A stretch of 64,000 nt of DNA, from NCBI GenBank assembly GCA_963598415.1, contig CAVBUH010000050.1, positions 25,209 through 89,208 of the forward strand, given 5' to 3'. The first letter of the stretch is position 1; the number at the start of each line of letters is the position of its first letter. A program made the translations under genes and the position numbers. The notes beneath the pieces were generated by a model. The model ran no database searches. It was given only the letters and a program-made list of their open reading frames with translations, and was not told where the DNA came from. Shown piece after piece: positions 1 to 8,333 of the stretch. Origin of the DNA: Colimorpha_A sp900556615 (GTDB taxonomy: Bacteria > Bacillota > Clostridia > Oscillospirales > CAG-272).

Positions 1-1150
1 GCAGAATCCAGAGATTTTTTCCCTCCAATGAGACCGAAGGGGCGGTAATCGTGTTTGTAGATATAAGAAAACCCAACAGTGCGCAGGCGATAAGCGGGAG
101 TATTTCTGCCGCCCCCGGTATTTCCGCCGCTATGGCGTCGAGGCTGCTCTTTTTTATTGCGGCAAAAACAGCGCCGATGATCATAATGATGGTACCAAGA
201 CCGCAGTTCAGCATATACACGGGACTTTTTCCGAATCTTATAAATTCTCGGCGTAAAAGCGCGCTGTCAGGGGAGCTTGTTTTCAGGACACGTTCTTTAT
301 AACGGATTTTTGCCGCGCCTTTCTTGGCCGAAGCGATTTTATGGAAGCTGAGTGACAGGATAAGATATACCGCGCCAAAAAGAACGGCGGTGATGCCGGT
401 GAATATCAGAAAGGACAATCCGTTGCCAAGCGCTCCGCGTCCCATCTGAAAGAGAGGGTACAATGCATTTTTTATGTTTTTTCCGACGGCTTCGCTGTTT
501 GCAATTAAAAGCTGCATCCAGGTATTGAGATTGGAATAAAGGTAAAAATATCCGCCGAGAAACCCAAGCGACAGAATTATGCTTATAAGACTCTTGTTTC
601 TCATTTTTGAGGAAATAAGAGCGATGAGCCATCCTAGTACACAGGTAAGGGCAAGACTCAGCAGGGGAAGAATAAGGAGGGTAAGGAGGAACAGCACGGC
701 TTGAGAGACCGAGGGCGTGAAAAGCTTCCAGTGTGCTGCGGCGGTTGGCAGCAATATGAACGATTCGAAAAGCAGAGTTTGGATATACAAACCGAGCATA
801 CGGGCAAGCAAAATTGTACGGGAGGGAATCGGCATTGACAGCAAAAGCTCGTTATCTTTGGCGTCATACAACTGCGACTGTGTTGCGAAAACGCTTCCGA
901 TAACGCCGAACGCTGTAGCCATAAGTCCGCCGAGCGCATAATAAAGCCAACCCATTCCTGCCGATAGGAGAGGCTCGCAAATAGAAGACATCATCATATA
1001 GAACACAAAAAACATTGCACCGAAGGCGTAAAGGAAAAGGAGCGCATATAAAAGCATGCTGAGCTTTGAACGTGGCTTTCCTCCCTTTTTGCCTCTGAAA
1101 AGGAAGGAGATCATTTCAAGAAGCTGTTTTTTTATCAGAGCCTTAGTCAT
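1..1150 (-). CDS. ABC exporter permease, C-terminus cut off by window edge
   Basis: This is the membrane subunit of an ABC-2 type exporter. The reading frame is open from the ATG at 1150 to the window edge, giving about 383 residues without a stop. The protein begins MTKALIKKQLLEMISFL and has several hydrophobic helices, including stretches near residues 30-75, 125-180 and 225-250, separated by short basic loops. Its start overlaps the last 8 bases of the ATPase gene upstream, so the two are translationally coupled and should form one transporter. The segment MPIPSRTILLARML after a first helix pair resembles permeases paired with YhaQ/EcsA-like ATPases; that is family memory. The substrate cannot be read from the sequence. 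Confidence 0.8.
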   Translation of the reverse strand, partial: MTKALIKKQLLEMISFLFRGKKGGKPRSKLSMLLYALLFLYAFGAMFFVFYMMMSSICEPLLSAGMGWLYYALGGLMATAFGVIGSVFATQSQLYDAKDNELLLSMPIPSRTILLARMLGLYIQTLLFESFILLPTAAAHWKLFTPSVSQAVLFLLTLLILPLLSLALTCVLGWLIALISSKMRNKSLISIILSLGFLGGYFYLYSNLNTWMQLLIANSEAVGKNIKNALYPLFQMGRGALGNGLSFLIFTGITAVLFGAVYLILSLSFHKIASAKKGAAKIRYKERVLKTSSPDSALLRREFIRFGKSPVYMLNCGLGTIIMIIGAVFAAIKKSSLDAIAAEIPGAAEILPLIACALLGFLISTNTITAPSVSLEGKNLWIL

Positions 1151-1856
1151 TTTTATCCTCCAATTCGAGGAATACCGATTCAAGAGAACCGTCTCCCTTT
1201 ACCTCGTCCATTGTACCGGATTTAATCAGCTTTCCGTCCTTGATAATGGCAACCTTGTCACATAGCTTTTCGGCTACTTCAAGGACATGGGTAGAGAAAA
1301 AGATCGCATTGCCTTTATTGCATATTTCACGCATGATCTGTTTTAAAATATGTGACGCTTTCGGGTCAAGACCAACAAACGGTTCGTCCATAATAATCAG
1401 CTTCGGTTCATGGAGCAGAGCGGATATTACGGTAAGCTTTTGCTTCATTCCGTGGGAATAAGCGCTGATCGGCTGAGCAAGGTCAGGAGTGAGCTCGAAC
1501 AGGTCGGCATATTCCTTAATTCTCGCCTGACGGTCGCTCTGCGGCACGCCGAATATGTCGGATACAAAGTTGAGATATTGAATTCCGGTCATAAATTCGT
1601 AAAGATCGGGATTGTCGGGAATATAAGCAACCAATTTTTTACATGCAAGAGGCTGATCTTTTATCGATATTCCGTCGATATAAATTTCGCCCGAATCGAA
1701 ATTCATAATCCCGCAGCAGGCTTTTATGGTCGTTGTTTTTCCGGCGCCGTTATGACCGATAAAGCCGTAAATTTCTCCGTCTCCGATTGTGAGGGTGAGG
1801 TCGTCTACCGCCTTTTTATCGCCGTATTTTTTTGTCAGATGTTCAATTTTCAGCAT
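1143..1856 (-). CDS. ABC transporter ATP-binding protein
   Basis: This 237-residue nucleotide-binding subunit energises the permease encoded immediately downstream. All motifs are visible: Walker A GHNGAGKTTTIK near residue 35, the Q-loop region around YIPDNPDLYEF, signature YSHGMKQKL near 135, Walker B LIIMDEPFVGLDP, and the switch histidine in FFSTHVLEVAEKLCDK. The start is ATG at 1856 because an AAAGGCGG ribosome-binding site lies just upstream; the frame extends to 1901 but the extra residues (MRRNFRVNPKERRHT) come from a repeat-derived leader. The domain order and short C-terminus match drug or peptide exporter ATPases. A consensus promoter lies at 2137-2165, and a family D repeat sits between promoter and gene. 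Confidence 0.93.
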   Translation of the reverse strand: MLKIEHLTKKYGDKKAVDDLTLTIGDGEIYGFIGHNGAGKTTTIKACCGIMNFDSGEIYIDGISIKDQPLACKKLVAYIPDNPDLYEFMTGIQYLNFVSDIFGVPQSDRQARIKEYADLFELTPDLAQPISAYSHGMKQKLTVISALLHEPKLIIMDEPFVGLDPKASHILKQIMREICNKGNAIFFSTHVLEVAEKLCDKVAIIKDGKLIKSGTMDEVKGDGSLESVFLELEDKND

Positions 1857-1872
1857 GGTATGCCGCCTTTCT

Positions 1873-2042
1873 TTAGGGTTGACTCTAAAATTTCTTCGCA
1901 CAATGAATCGACCGAAGCTTTTCCGTTATTCGCCGCAAAAATTCTTTAGAGGGAAACCGTTTTGTGTGCGGATTTTTGCCCGGACCGACGAAAAATCTTC
2001 TCTGCGCTTATTGCATACAGAATATTCTGAGGTTCCCTTTAA
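1873..2042. repeat. Family D MITE-like repeat, diverged copy
   Basis: About 170 bp, aligning along its length with the copies at 49571 and 62663. Its left end reads TTTAGGGTTGACTCTAAAA and its right end GAGGTTCCCTTTAA. The internal blocks TTTTCCGTTATTCG and CCGACGAAAAA are shared. It lies in the 5' leader of the ABC transporter operon, between promoter and start codon. Confidence 0.6.
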
Positions 2043-2136
2043 TTTTTCAATTGATTGCAAGTCATCGTTTCCGTTTTAGAAGTCGGAATTGCTGCTTTAC
2101 ATTTTGTACAGTGTGAATTTGTTGTGCTCTTATTTG

Positions 2137-2165
2137 ATTATATCATACAATCAAAAGATTGTCAA
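2137..2165 (-). promoter_or_regulatory. Promoter of the ABC transporter operon
   Basis: On the minus strand TTGACA, a 17-bp spacer and TATAAT are all exact consensus. The start site would be near 2130, giving a leader of about 270 nt that contains the family D repeat. Confidence 0.75.
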
Positions 2166-2240
2166 TAGTAATCTAAAGATTTTTCTTAAGCTGTCTTATA
2201 GAAAGCGGAATAAAAAGAGGGGATTTGTATTGATATAGGT

Positions 2241-2713
2241 AAATAATAATTTATTTTACTCTTGAAAGAGTGGGAACGTTTTCCGCATTTCTTTCTATAA
2301 AGAAAGAAACGCTCGCAAAGAAAGTTACAAGGTGGAGAACCGCTGCATTTCCCGAACGGAAATGCTACGCATGGTCCTCCCCCTTTGAACCCCCACTCCT
2401 ATCTGGATGAAACCGTTTCTTCATTTTACAGAGGCAAAAACAAGCGTTAACTTGCGAAAATACGGTATTTTCCGTAAACTTTATCTGACGGTGAAATAGG
2501 AAAGAGGAGTTCCAAGGCAGTGACCGCTTTGCGGTAACGAGCAGTAACCGCTCCGCGGTAACTGCGGAAACCATGCGTAAGATTTTCGGGCTTTTTGTCC
2601 GAAAATCAAGCGGTTTCTTCCTTTGGTGACTTTCTTTGGAACTTTCTTTCTTCATAGAAAGAAAGTGGAAAGACATTCTCTTTCTCTTTCAAGAGTAATC
2701 TAAATTATTATTT
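2241..2713. mobile_element. 473-bp non-coding element with 30-bp terminal inverted repeats
   Basis: The left end (2241-2270, AAATAATAATTTA followed by ACTCTTGAAAGAG) is repeated inverted at 2684-2713 with a few mismatches. Secondary inverted blocks follow inside: GAAAGAAA/TTTCTTTC hairpins near 2290-2320 and 2635-2670. The interior has local repeats (GCAGTGACCGC, GCAGTAACCGC) and no convincing gene. Neither the ends nor the interior match the A, B, C or D repeats. It is most simply a non-autonomous element; no target duplication was identified with confidence. Confidence 0.55.
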
Positions 2714-2811
2714 GTCATCCCGTCCAGCATCCACCGAAGGAAATAATACTGCCCACACTAAAAAAGAAACACCGAGGCGAATGGAATCGTTTTCGTGTTT
2801 CTTTTTCACTG

Positions 2812-3007
2812 TTAAGGAATCGCTGAACAAATCGGATATGCAGATTTCCGAGATGATTTATTGAACAGCAAGGCAAAAAAGCAGGAATATGGTTAAGGCA
2901 ATACCGCCAGGTTCTGACGGTATGCCTTAATATTTCAAGTTTTTTAACGATGACGGACAATCAATCTGCCCGAAAGATCCGTTGACGTTTTATTCAGTGA
3001 TTCCTAA
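2812..3007. repeat. Family C MITE-like repeat containing a miniature A copy
   Basis: The ends are TTAAGGAATCGCTGAA and TTCAGTGATTCCTAA, an inverted pair. A 38-bp internally deleted A repeat (2893-2930, TTAAGGCAATACCGCC...GCCTTAA) is embedded. The same C flanks around a full-length A are seen at 6081-6426. The element ends 28 bp from the flippase stop codon. Confidence 0.65.
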
Positions 3008-3035
3008 ATAAGTCATCTGATATCAAAGGCTGCTT

Positions 3036-4679
3036 TTACGGCACCTTCTTCAGGAGATGCATCTTTTCAAGAAGAGAGCATATCTTTGTTCCCTTGGGAA
3101 GAAGCATAACATCCTCTCTTGTCAAGGCTTTAAAGAGAAAAATAACAAAGAAGTATACAACCATAGCCATTACAATCGACAGCAAGAGCGCAGGATTTCT
3201 TCCGATAAAACCTTCGAGGCAGCCAAAGGAAAATATGGCTGTTAAAGCACAGATAACCGAGGCGGCAAAAGGTCTTATCAGTATTTTGCCTAAATTCGGA
3301 ATAAAGCCGATATGCTTTTTCATAAAGAACAAATTGGAAACAGAAATTGCAAAACTGCCGAGGAAGGATGAGATCGGAGAACCGTATATATTAAGCTCTG
3401 GTATCCCGACAAGAACATAAATAGAAACAAGCTTCACAATCGCGCCTATCAGCATGGATATAATCGGCTTTCTTTCAAGCTTATGTGCTTGAAGAAAGGC
3501 GCTTGTCATAGAAATCATACTGACAAAAAATACGGAAAGCGAGAGTATGGAGAGAAGCGGCGCCGCCGTTTCTGAAGAAGCATTATCTCCGAACAAAAGC
3601 TTAATGATGGGCTCCGACAAAACCGACATGCCAAGCGCGCAGGGCAGTTCAATAATTGCGGTTATCATAAGTGCGCCGTTCATAACACTTTTTGATCTTT
3701 TTCTGTTTCCGGAAGCAATAGAAGCCGCCATAAGCGGAACGATGGAGGCAGTCACCGGCGCTATCAATGCCGGCGGCAGATTACAGAGCGGAGAAGCAAG
3801 CGTTTTATAATTGCCGATCATCTGAGCTGTTATATCTTCGCTGAAGCCGATGTCCTGAAGGCGATTAGAGAGAACCATTCCATCAATCACCGTCGAGAAA
3901 CTTTGCACCGAGCTGCTTATTGTGATCGGAATCGCTATCATCATGAGAGTGACAAGAATCTTTTTCGTACTGCGTACCTCAAGACTCTCGTCGGCAAGTT
4001 CGGCGCACTCAAAGTCATATTTCTCCGGTTTAAATAAAAGCTTTGTCACAATCAGATAAATCATTCCCGCCGCAACGCCGATCGTAAGACCGAACGCCGC
4101 GTATGCCGCAACAATATAGAGAGGATAACCTTTCTCAAGAGCATATCCGGCAAATAAAAGCCCGAGCACCAGCTTTCCTACAGCCTCGATTACCTCCGAT
4201 ACTGCGGTCGGGAGCATATTCTGATAGCCCTGAAAATATCCGCGCAAAGCGCTTGCCACACAAATGAAAAAGAGCGTCGGCGCAATAGCCATCATGCAAT
4301 ATCCGCTGTTTTCTATCTTATATGCCTTCTCAAAGAACGGTGCTCCGAAAAGCATAACAGACATACCGGCAATTCCGATTATAATAAACAAAGCTACCGT
4401 AACACGGAAAATTTTCTTGGTTTCTTTAATGTTGCCCTTTACCCTATCCTCGGAAATAAGCATGGAAATCGCCGTAGGAAGTCCGGTTGTGGCAATGGTA
4501 AACAACCACGCATATATATCGTAAGCGTTGTTATAATATGCCATACCGGCATCGCCGAGAATGTTATGAAGCGGTATTTTAAGTACAAGTCCGACAACCT
4601 TAACAAACAGGTTTCCGAGCGTCAATGCAATTACGCCGCCGAAAAATCTCGATTTGCTTCTTGCTTCTGTATTTTTCAC
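3036..4679 (-). CDS. MurJ/SpoVB-type polysaccharide or lipid-linked precursor flippase
   Basis: This is a 547-residue polytopic membrane protein of the MVF/PST exporter superfamily, which flips lipid-linked cell-envelope precursors across the membrane. It shows about fourteen hydrophobic helices, the typical N-terminus GGVIALTLGNLFVKVVGLVL, and the conserved LGDAGMAYYNNAYDIYAW and TTGLPTAISMLISE regions. Length and N-terminus fit the YtgP/MurJ-like branch better than SpoVB, but the substrate is not determined by sequence. The start is GTG at 4679 (GTGAAAAATACA), with GGAAGG upstream. It appears to be a single-gene unit: repeats lie on both sides (C at 2812-3007, A and D remnants at 4718-4958). 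It may supply lipid II flipping; no other MurJ is in the window. Confidence 0.88.
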   Translation of the reverse strand: MKNTEARSKSRFFGGVIALTLGNLFVKVVGLVLKIPLHNILGDAGMAYYNNAYDIYAWLFTIATTGLPTAISMLISEDRVKGNIKETKKIFRVTVALFIIIGIAGMSVMLFGAPFFEKAYKIENSGYCMMAIAPTLFFICVASALRGYFQGYQNMLPTAVSEVIEAVGKLVLGLLFAGYALEKGYPLYIVAAYAAFGLTIGVAAGMIYLIVTKLLFKPEKYDFECAELADESLEVRSTKKILVTLMMIAIPITISSSVQSFSTVIDGMVLSNRLQDIGFSEDITAQMIGNYKTLASPLCNLPPALIAPVTASIVPLMAASIASGNRKRSKSVMNGALMITAIIELPCALGMSVLSEPIIKLLFGDNASSETAAPLLSILSLSVFFVSMISMTSAFLQAHKLERKPIISMLIGAIVKLVSIYVLVGIPELNIYGSPISSFLGSFAISVSNLFFMKKHIGFIPNLGKILIRPFAASVICALTAIFSFGCLEGFIGRNPALLLSIVMAMVVYFFVIFLFKALTREDVMLLPKGTKICSLLEKMHLLKKVP

Positions 4680-4717
4680 TTATTTGCTTTCCTTCCGGAC
4701 AATAATTAGTATATTTT

Positions 4718-4796
4718 CAAGACAATAACGCACAGTGCCCAGCGGCGCAGATATGCCGAAAAGGCATCAGCCGTGAATGGCGCGATATTGTCTTAA
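4718..4796. repeat. Family A repeat, deleted copy
   Basis: A 79-bp derivative with ends related to CAAGACAATAACGC and GCGATATTGTCTTAAG. It is flush against a family D copy, sharing the junction bases. Confidence 0.5.
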
Positions 4797-4958
4797 GGGG
4801 CTCCTCTAATAATTCAATGTTCACAGACGGCAAAGACATTTTTTGTCAGTCTAAACATAAATCCGGAGGCAGCGTAATCTCTGACAAGGATTTTTGTGAC
4901 GAAGACCGAAAACAGCCTGAACCGGGTTTGTGCAGTGAATTTTTAGAGATTTCCTTAA
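4793..4958. repeat. Family D MITE-like repeat, inverted copy
   Basis: A 166-bp copy in the opposite orientation to those at 49571 and 62663. It runs from TTAAGGGGCTCCTCTAA to TTTTTAGAGATTTCCTTAA, with the internal block TTTTTTGTCAGTCTAAACA shared. It directly abuts an A remnant. The remaining 84 bp before the next gene hold nothing recognisable. Confidence 0.6.
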
Positions 4959-5042
4959 TAAAATTACCGGTTTCTATTTCAAAAATTTTTTCCGCAGCCT
5001 TTTCGCCTATCGGAAGAAAAAATTTATGCTCCTTTATATCCC

Positions 5043-5951
5043 TTATCCGATAAATTCTCTGAGAACCGAATCCTTCGGAACATATTTTTCATCTATATCG
5101 GGAAAATCCCGGAGTTTTTCAATAAGCATTTTCGACTTGAGATAATACGAAGAACTCTCTCTTATCTGTTCAAGCAAAGTCATGAGCGGCTTTTTTAATA
5201 CGCTTATTTCATATGCCATACCGGAATCGATTTTGATATCACAGCTATCCTTATACGGTTCAATATTCACAAGCTCATTCGCAATTACACCGTCCCAATG
5301 CGAAAAAGTAGTTTCCGCGTCGGTATTTCTGATGCGGCTGTCCCGTACAATGCGGCGCAGAAGGCGTATCTCTCTCGGAAGCCAGCTTCCGTACGGTGTA
5401 TCAATTCCGTTTTCAACACTGATATATATTTTCAAAAGATGCTTCGGTTCGAAAAGAGCAGTTACCTCCGGATAAACCGCCTGAATCCCCTCGAAAATAA
5501 AGATATCCTTCTCTGTCGGAAGAAGCTCTGTATATCCTGCTCGTTTCCCTAATGTAAAATCAAAAGCAGGAAGTCTGAGTGGTTCAAGACGCTCTATTCC
5601 ATTCACAAAAAAGCGAAGTTCCTCCATATCAATCGCCTTAACGGAATCTAAGTCAATAGGTACGCCGCTTTTCTTTGCCTCTGCGGCAAGAGTTTCACGA
5701 TTAAGAAAAAAATCATCGATCGAAATGACCTTCACATCTTTTCCGGTTGCTTTCAGTTTATCGATAAGCATTCCGGCAGTGGTAGTTTTTCCGGAACAGG
5801 TCGGTCCCGATAAGGCTATAAAACGAAGATTGTCCCGCATAAGTGCCGCTTCCGCAGCCTTATCGAGCGAATTTCTGAATTTATCTTCACAAAATACCGC
5901 AAAAGCCTTTTTTGAGCTTTCATCCGGGAAAGAATAACTGTAATATTTCAA
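5043..5951 (-). CDS. Uridine-kinase-like nucleoside kinase
   Basis: A cytoplasmic P-loop kinase of 302 residues, in the family of bacterial uridine/cytidine kinase-related proteins. Walker A is GPTCSGKTTTAG near residue 50, followed by VISIDDFFLNR, where the aspartates would bind magnesium and the nucleoside. DIFIFEGIQAVYP and the LLRRIVRDSRIRN arginine-rich lid complete the pattern. The last 80 residues lack strong landmarks. In Clostridia such proteins often carry an N-terminal TGS-like domain; here about 45 residues precede the P-loop, so that domain is absent. The start is TTG at 5951, supported by AAAAGGAG eight bases upstream. It phosphorylates a nucleoside or related small molecule; the exact substrate is inferred only from family. 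Confidence 0.85.
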   Translation of the reverse strand: MKYYSYSFPDESSKKAFAVFCEDKFRNSLDKAAEAALMRDNLRFIALSGPTCSGKTTTAGMLIDKLKATGKDVKVISIDDFFLNRETLAAEAKKSGVPIDLDSVKAIDMEELRFFVNGIERLEPLRLPAFDFTLGKRAGYTELLPTEKDIFIFEGIQAVYPEVTALFEPKHLLKIYISVENGIDTPYGSWLPREIRLLRRIVRDSRIRNTDAETTFSHWDGVIANELVNIEPYKDSCDIKIDSGMAYEISVLKKPLMTLLEQIRESSSYYLKSKMLIEKLRDFPDIDEKYVPKDSVLREFIG

Positions 5952-6000
5952 AATAATATCTCCTTTTCACGAAAAATCACGTTCCCGCTGTCCCGAGATG

Positions 6001-6084
6001 TTAAGGCAATACCGCGCTATGCAGCAGCAATTTTATATCTGCTGCTTCAGCGCACGATTCGTTTATTGTACGATGCTGCCTTAA
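6001..6084. repeat. Family A repeat, deleted copy
   Basis: TTAAGGCAATACCGCGC at the left and GTACGATGCTGCCTTAA at the right enclose only about 50 bp, including a GCAGCAGC...GCTGCTTC palindrome. The right end overlaps the left end of the next C element by TTAA. Confidence 0.55.
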
Positions 6085-6426
6085 GGAATTGCTAAATCAA
6101 TCGGCTATGCAGGTCTCCGAGATGATTTATTGAACGGCAAGGCAAAAAACACAGGAATATGGTTAAGGCAACACCGCCGGGTTCACGGTTTGCGCTTTGA
6201 TGATGCATCTGAGTGGCAATATCCCGTCATACTTCACAAATTTTTTCGGCAGAGGAGCCACCTCTTGTCTCCTCAATTGGTATCGTCTGACGAAAAACAG
6301 GACTGCGCCTCTATACCGTCATAACCCCGTGACATGCCTTAATACTTCAAGTTTTTTTAACGATGACGGGCAATCCAATCAATCTGCCGGAAAAATCCGT
6401 TGACGTTTTATTCAGTGATTCCTTAA
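6081..6426. repeat. Family C repeat interrupted by a full A repeat
   Basis: The C ends are TTAAGGAATTGCTAAATC and TTCAGTGATTCCTTAA. At 6163-6342 a complete family A copy (TTAAGGCAACACCGCC ... ATGCCTTAA) is inserted at the same interior point where the miniature A lies in the C copy at 2812. The right terminal repeat runs into hemZ and supplies its last codons and stop. Confidence 0.7.
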
Positions 6427-7848
6427 ATATTCGTATGTGTATTTTGGTTCAAATATTCGCGTGATCTTTTTATTTTTTCCGCCGACAAGCTTTGTAACCG
6501 CACCTGCACCCACGGCGTATATGTTTTGAAGCTCCTCCATGATGAAAATATTGTAAAGTCCCTCGTATCCGGGCTTTGAAAATCCAACATTTTCAAGATT
6601 TCCCTGCGCATTTTTCTGACGATACAGATAATAAGGCTTATAGCCTCCGCTATACAGGATCCGCTGTGAATAATCTACGCAGCGCACCGTATCACCGCCT
6701 GAATAGGAATATATTCCGAGCGTCTCCCCCTCTGCCGCTTTTTCGGTAAATTCCGCCGCACGCTTAACGCAATAAGTATGCACCGTCACATTTTCGGGAG
6801 ACAAAGCCGCTATCTCATCGACGGTTTTTGAAAACATTCCAAAATCCGAACCCGGGAGTCCCGCGATCAGATCGGTATTGATACACCGTATCCCTGATTT
6901 TCGGGCAATTGCATATGCGGAATAAAAATCAGCGGCGGTATGGTGCCTGCCGATAATTCCGAGTACACGGTCATCAAGTATCTGAGGATTGATGCTGGTT
7001 CTGTCTACGCCGTTTGAAAGCATCACATCAAACTTACCCGATGTCACGGTATCAGGTCGTCCGGCTTCAACGGTAAATTCAAGAAGCTTAGCATCTCCAA
7101 TGCTGCGGTTTATTGTCGTAAGAAGTCTGTCAAGCTGTTGTTCATCGAGAATCGTCGGTGTTCCGCCCCCGACATATACCGTAAGCAGCTTTTCTCCCCG
7201 TTCCTTTATCTGTCGGCAGGTTCGGGCTATATCAAGGCAGAGCATATCAAGATAGTCAGGAATAGTCGAAAGATAGGCGGGCGTTGAATAGGAGACAAAG
7301 GAACAGTAAGCGCATCTTGTCGGGCAGAAAGGGATAGAAACATAAAGCGAGCAGGTCCCCTCCTCCGCAAGCGACACCGCTTTTTCCTCCGTCTCATTGA
7401 CCTCGGCAAGAAGGCGCGCTTTATTCTCGGAAACAAAAAATTCCGTCATCAGAGCGGTCTGAACGCCCGCTTTGTCAAGCCCACGTTTTTTCATTTCCCC
7501 TGCAATCTTGGCAGGTCTTACTCCGGTCAGAATCCCCCACGGCGGAGGCATACCCATAAGCCTTTCCCCCGCCTCAAGCATCGCTTCCCCAACAGAAATT
7601 TTGAAAGCCCTGTCCTCGCTGACCGCAGAGGAGACGGAAGTCCTTCCCCGTCCGATCTCTTTTCTGCCGCCGCTGATAATTGCCGCTTCCGAGATAACAT
7701 ATCCGTCTTCAAGCCGCGTTTGAATCGTAACCTCGGGAGAAGCCTCGTCAGCCGCCTCATTTTCGGGAAATTTTGCACCGGGAAAGAAGATCAAACACAG
7801 ATTCTGACAATAGGTACGGTTGATTTTTCCGTCAATATGAAGCTTCAT
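6412..7848 (-). CDS. hemZ: Oxygen-independent coproporphyrinogen dehydrogenase-like HemZ
   Basis: A radical SAM enzyme of 478 residues, related to HemN/HemW and closest in form to HemZ. The iron-sulphur motif is CPTRCAYC with cysteines at about 175, 179 and 182. It is followed by VYVGGGTPT (the glycine-rich SAM site), TVEAGRPDT and TSINPQILDD. An N-terminal region of about 165 residues before the SAM core is characteristic of HemZ rather than HemW. HemZ proteins are proposed to act in anaerobic haem synthesis, but no other haem gene is nearby, so the role here is uncertain. It is the last gene of the cdaA-to-hemZ run and shares one base with dtd (TGATG). Its last codons (L-R-N-H-stop) lie inside the terminal repeat of a C element. 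Confidence 0.9.
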   Translation of the reverse strand: MKLHIDGKINRTYCQNLCLIFFPGAKFPENEAADEASPEVTIQTRLEDGYVISEAAIISGGRKEIGRGRTSVSSAVSEDRAFKISVGEAMLEAGERLMGMPPPWGILTGVRPAKIAGEMKKRGLDKAGVQTALMTEFFVSENKARLLAEVNETEEKAVSLAEEGTCSLYVSIPFCPTRCAYCSFVSYSTPAYLSTIPDYLDMLCLDIARTCRQIKERGEKLLTVYVGGGTPTILDEQQLDRLLTTINRSIGDAKLLEFTVEAGRPDTVTSGKFDVMLSNGVDRTSINPQILDDRVLGIIGRHHTAADFYSAYAIARKSGIRCINTDLIAGLPGSDFGMFSKTVDEIAALSPENVTVHTYCVKRAAEFTEKAAEGETLGIYSYSGGDTVRCVDYSQRILYSGGYKPYYLYRQKNAQGNLENVGFSKPGYEGLYNIFIMEELQNIYAVGAGAVTKLVGGKNKKITRIFEPKYTYEYLRNH

Positions 7849-8333
7849 CAGCCGTTTCCTCCGTTATAACCTTTCTTCGATGCCTTAAGTTCCCCGCTTT
7901 CCACCACAAGCGTGACCGGGCCGTCGTTTTCAAGATCAACCTTCATATCGGCTCCGAAAATCCCCTTTTCGGTCGGACGCCCCGAAAATTCCTTTATCTT
8001 AGCAATAAAATATTCATAAAGCCGTTCTGCCTCAGCCGGAAGCTCAGCAGAAAGAAAGTCGGGGCGGTTACCGCGCCTGCAATCGGCACAGAGCGTAAAA
8101 TTCGATATGACAAGAAGCTCTCCTCCGATGTCTCCGAGTGAACGGTTCATCTTTCCGTTCTCATCCTCAAACACACGGAGCTTTGAAAGCTTGGCGGCAA
8201 GCAGTTCCGCGTCGGCAACGGTATCGCCCTTCTTCACACCGAGAAAAATAAGAAACCCCTTCCCGCACCTTCCCGTAATATTTCCGTTAACCGATACCGA
8301 TGCGCGGCTTACTCTTTGGACAACCGCTCTCAT
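7848..8333 (-). CDS. dtd: D-aminoacyl-tRNA deacylase
   Basis: This enzyme hydrolyses D-aminoacyl-tRNAs, recycling tRNA charged with the wrong enantiomer. It has 161 residues, near the usual length of about 150. The N-terminus MRAVVQRVSRASVSV is a family signature. The two active-site segments are ISNFTLCADCRRGNRP (usually SQFTLYAD..KGNRP) and NDGPVTLVVES, the latter carrying the Gly-Pro motif that excludes L-amino acids. It overlaps relA upstream by four bases (ATGA) and hemZ downstream by one base. A rel-dtd pairing is common in Firmicutes, so the assignment is secure. Confidence 0.96.
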   Translation of the reverse strand: MRAVVQRVSRASVSVNGNITGRCGKGFLIFLGVKKGDTVADAELLAAKLSKLRVFEDENGKMNRSLGDIGGELLVISNFTLCADCRRGNRPDFLSAELPAEAERLYEYFIAKIKEFSGRPTEKGIFGADMKVDLENDGPVTLVVESGELKASKKGYNGGNG

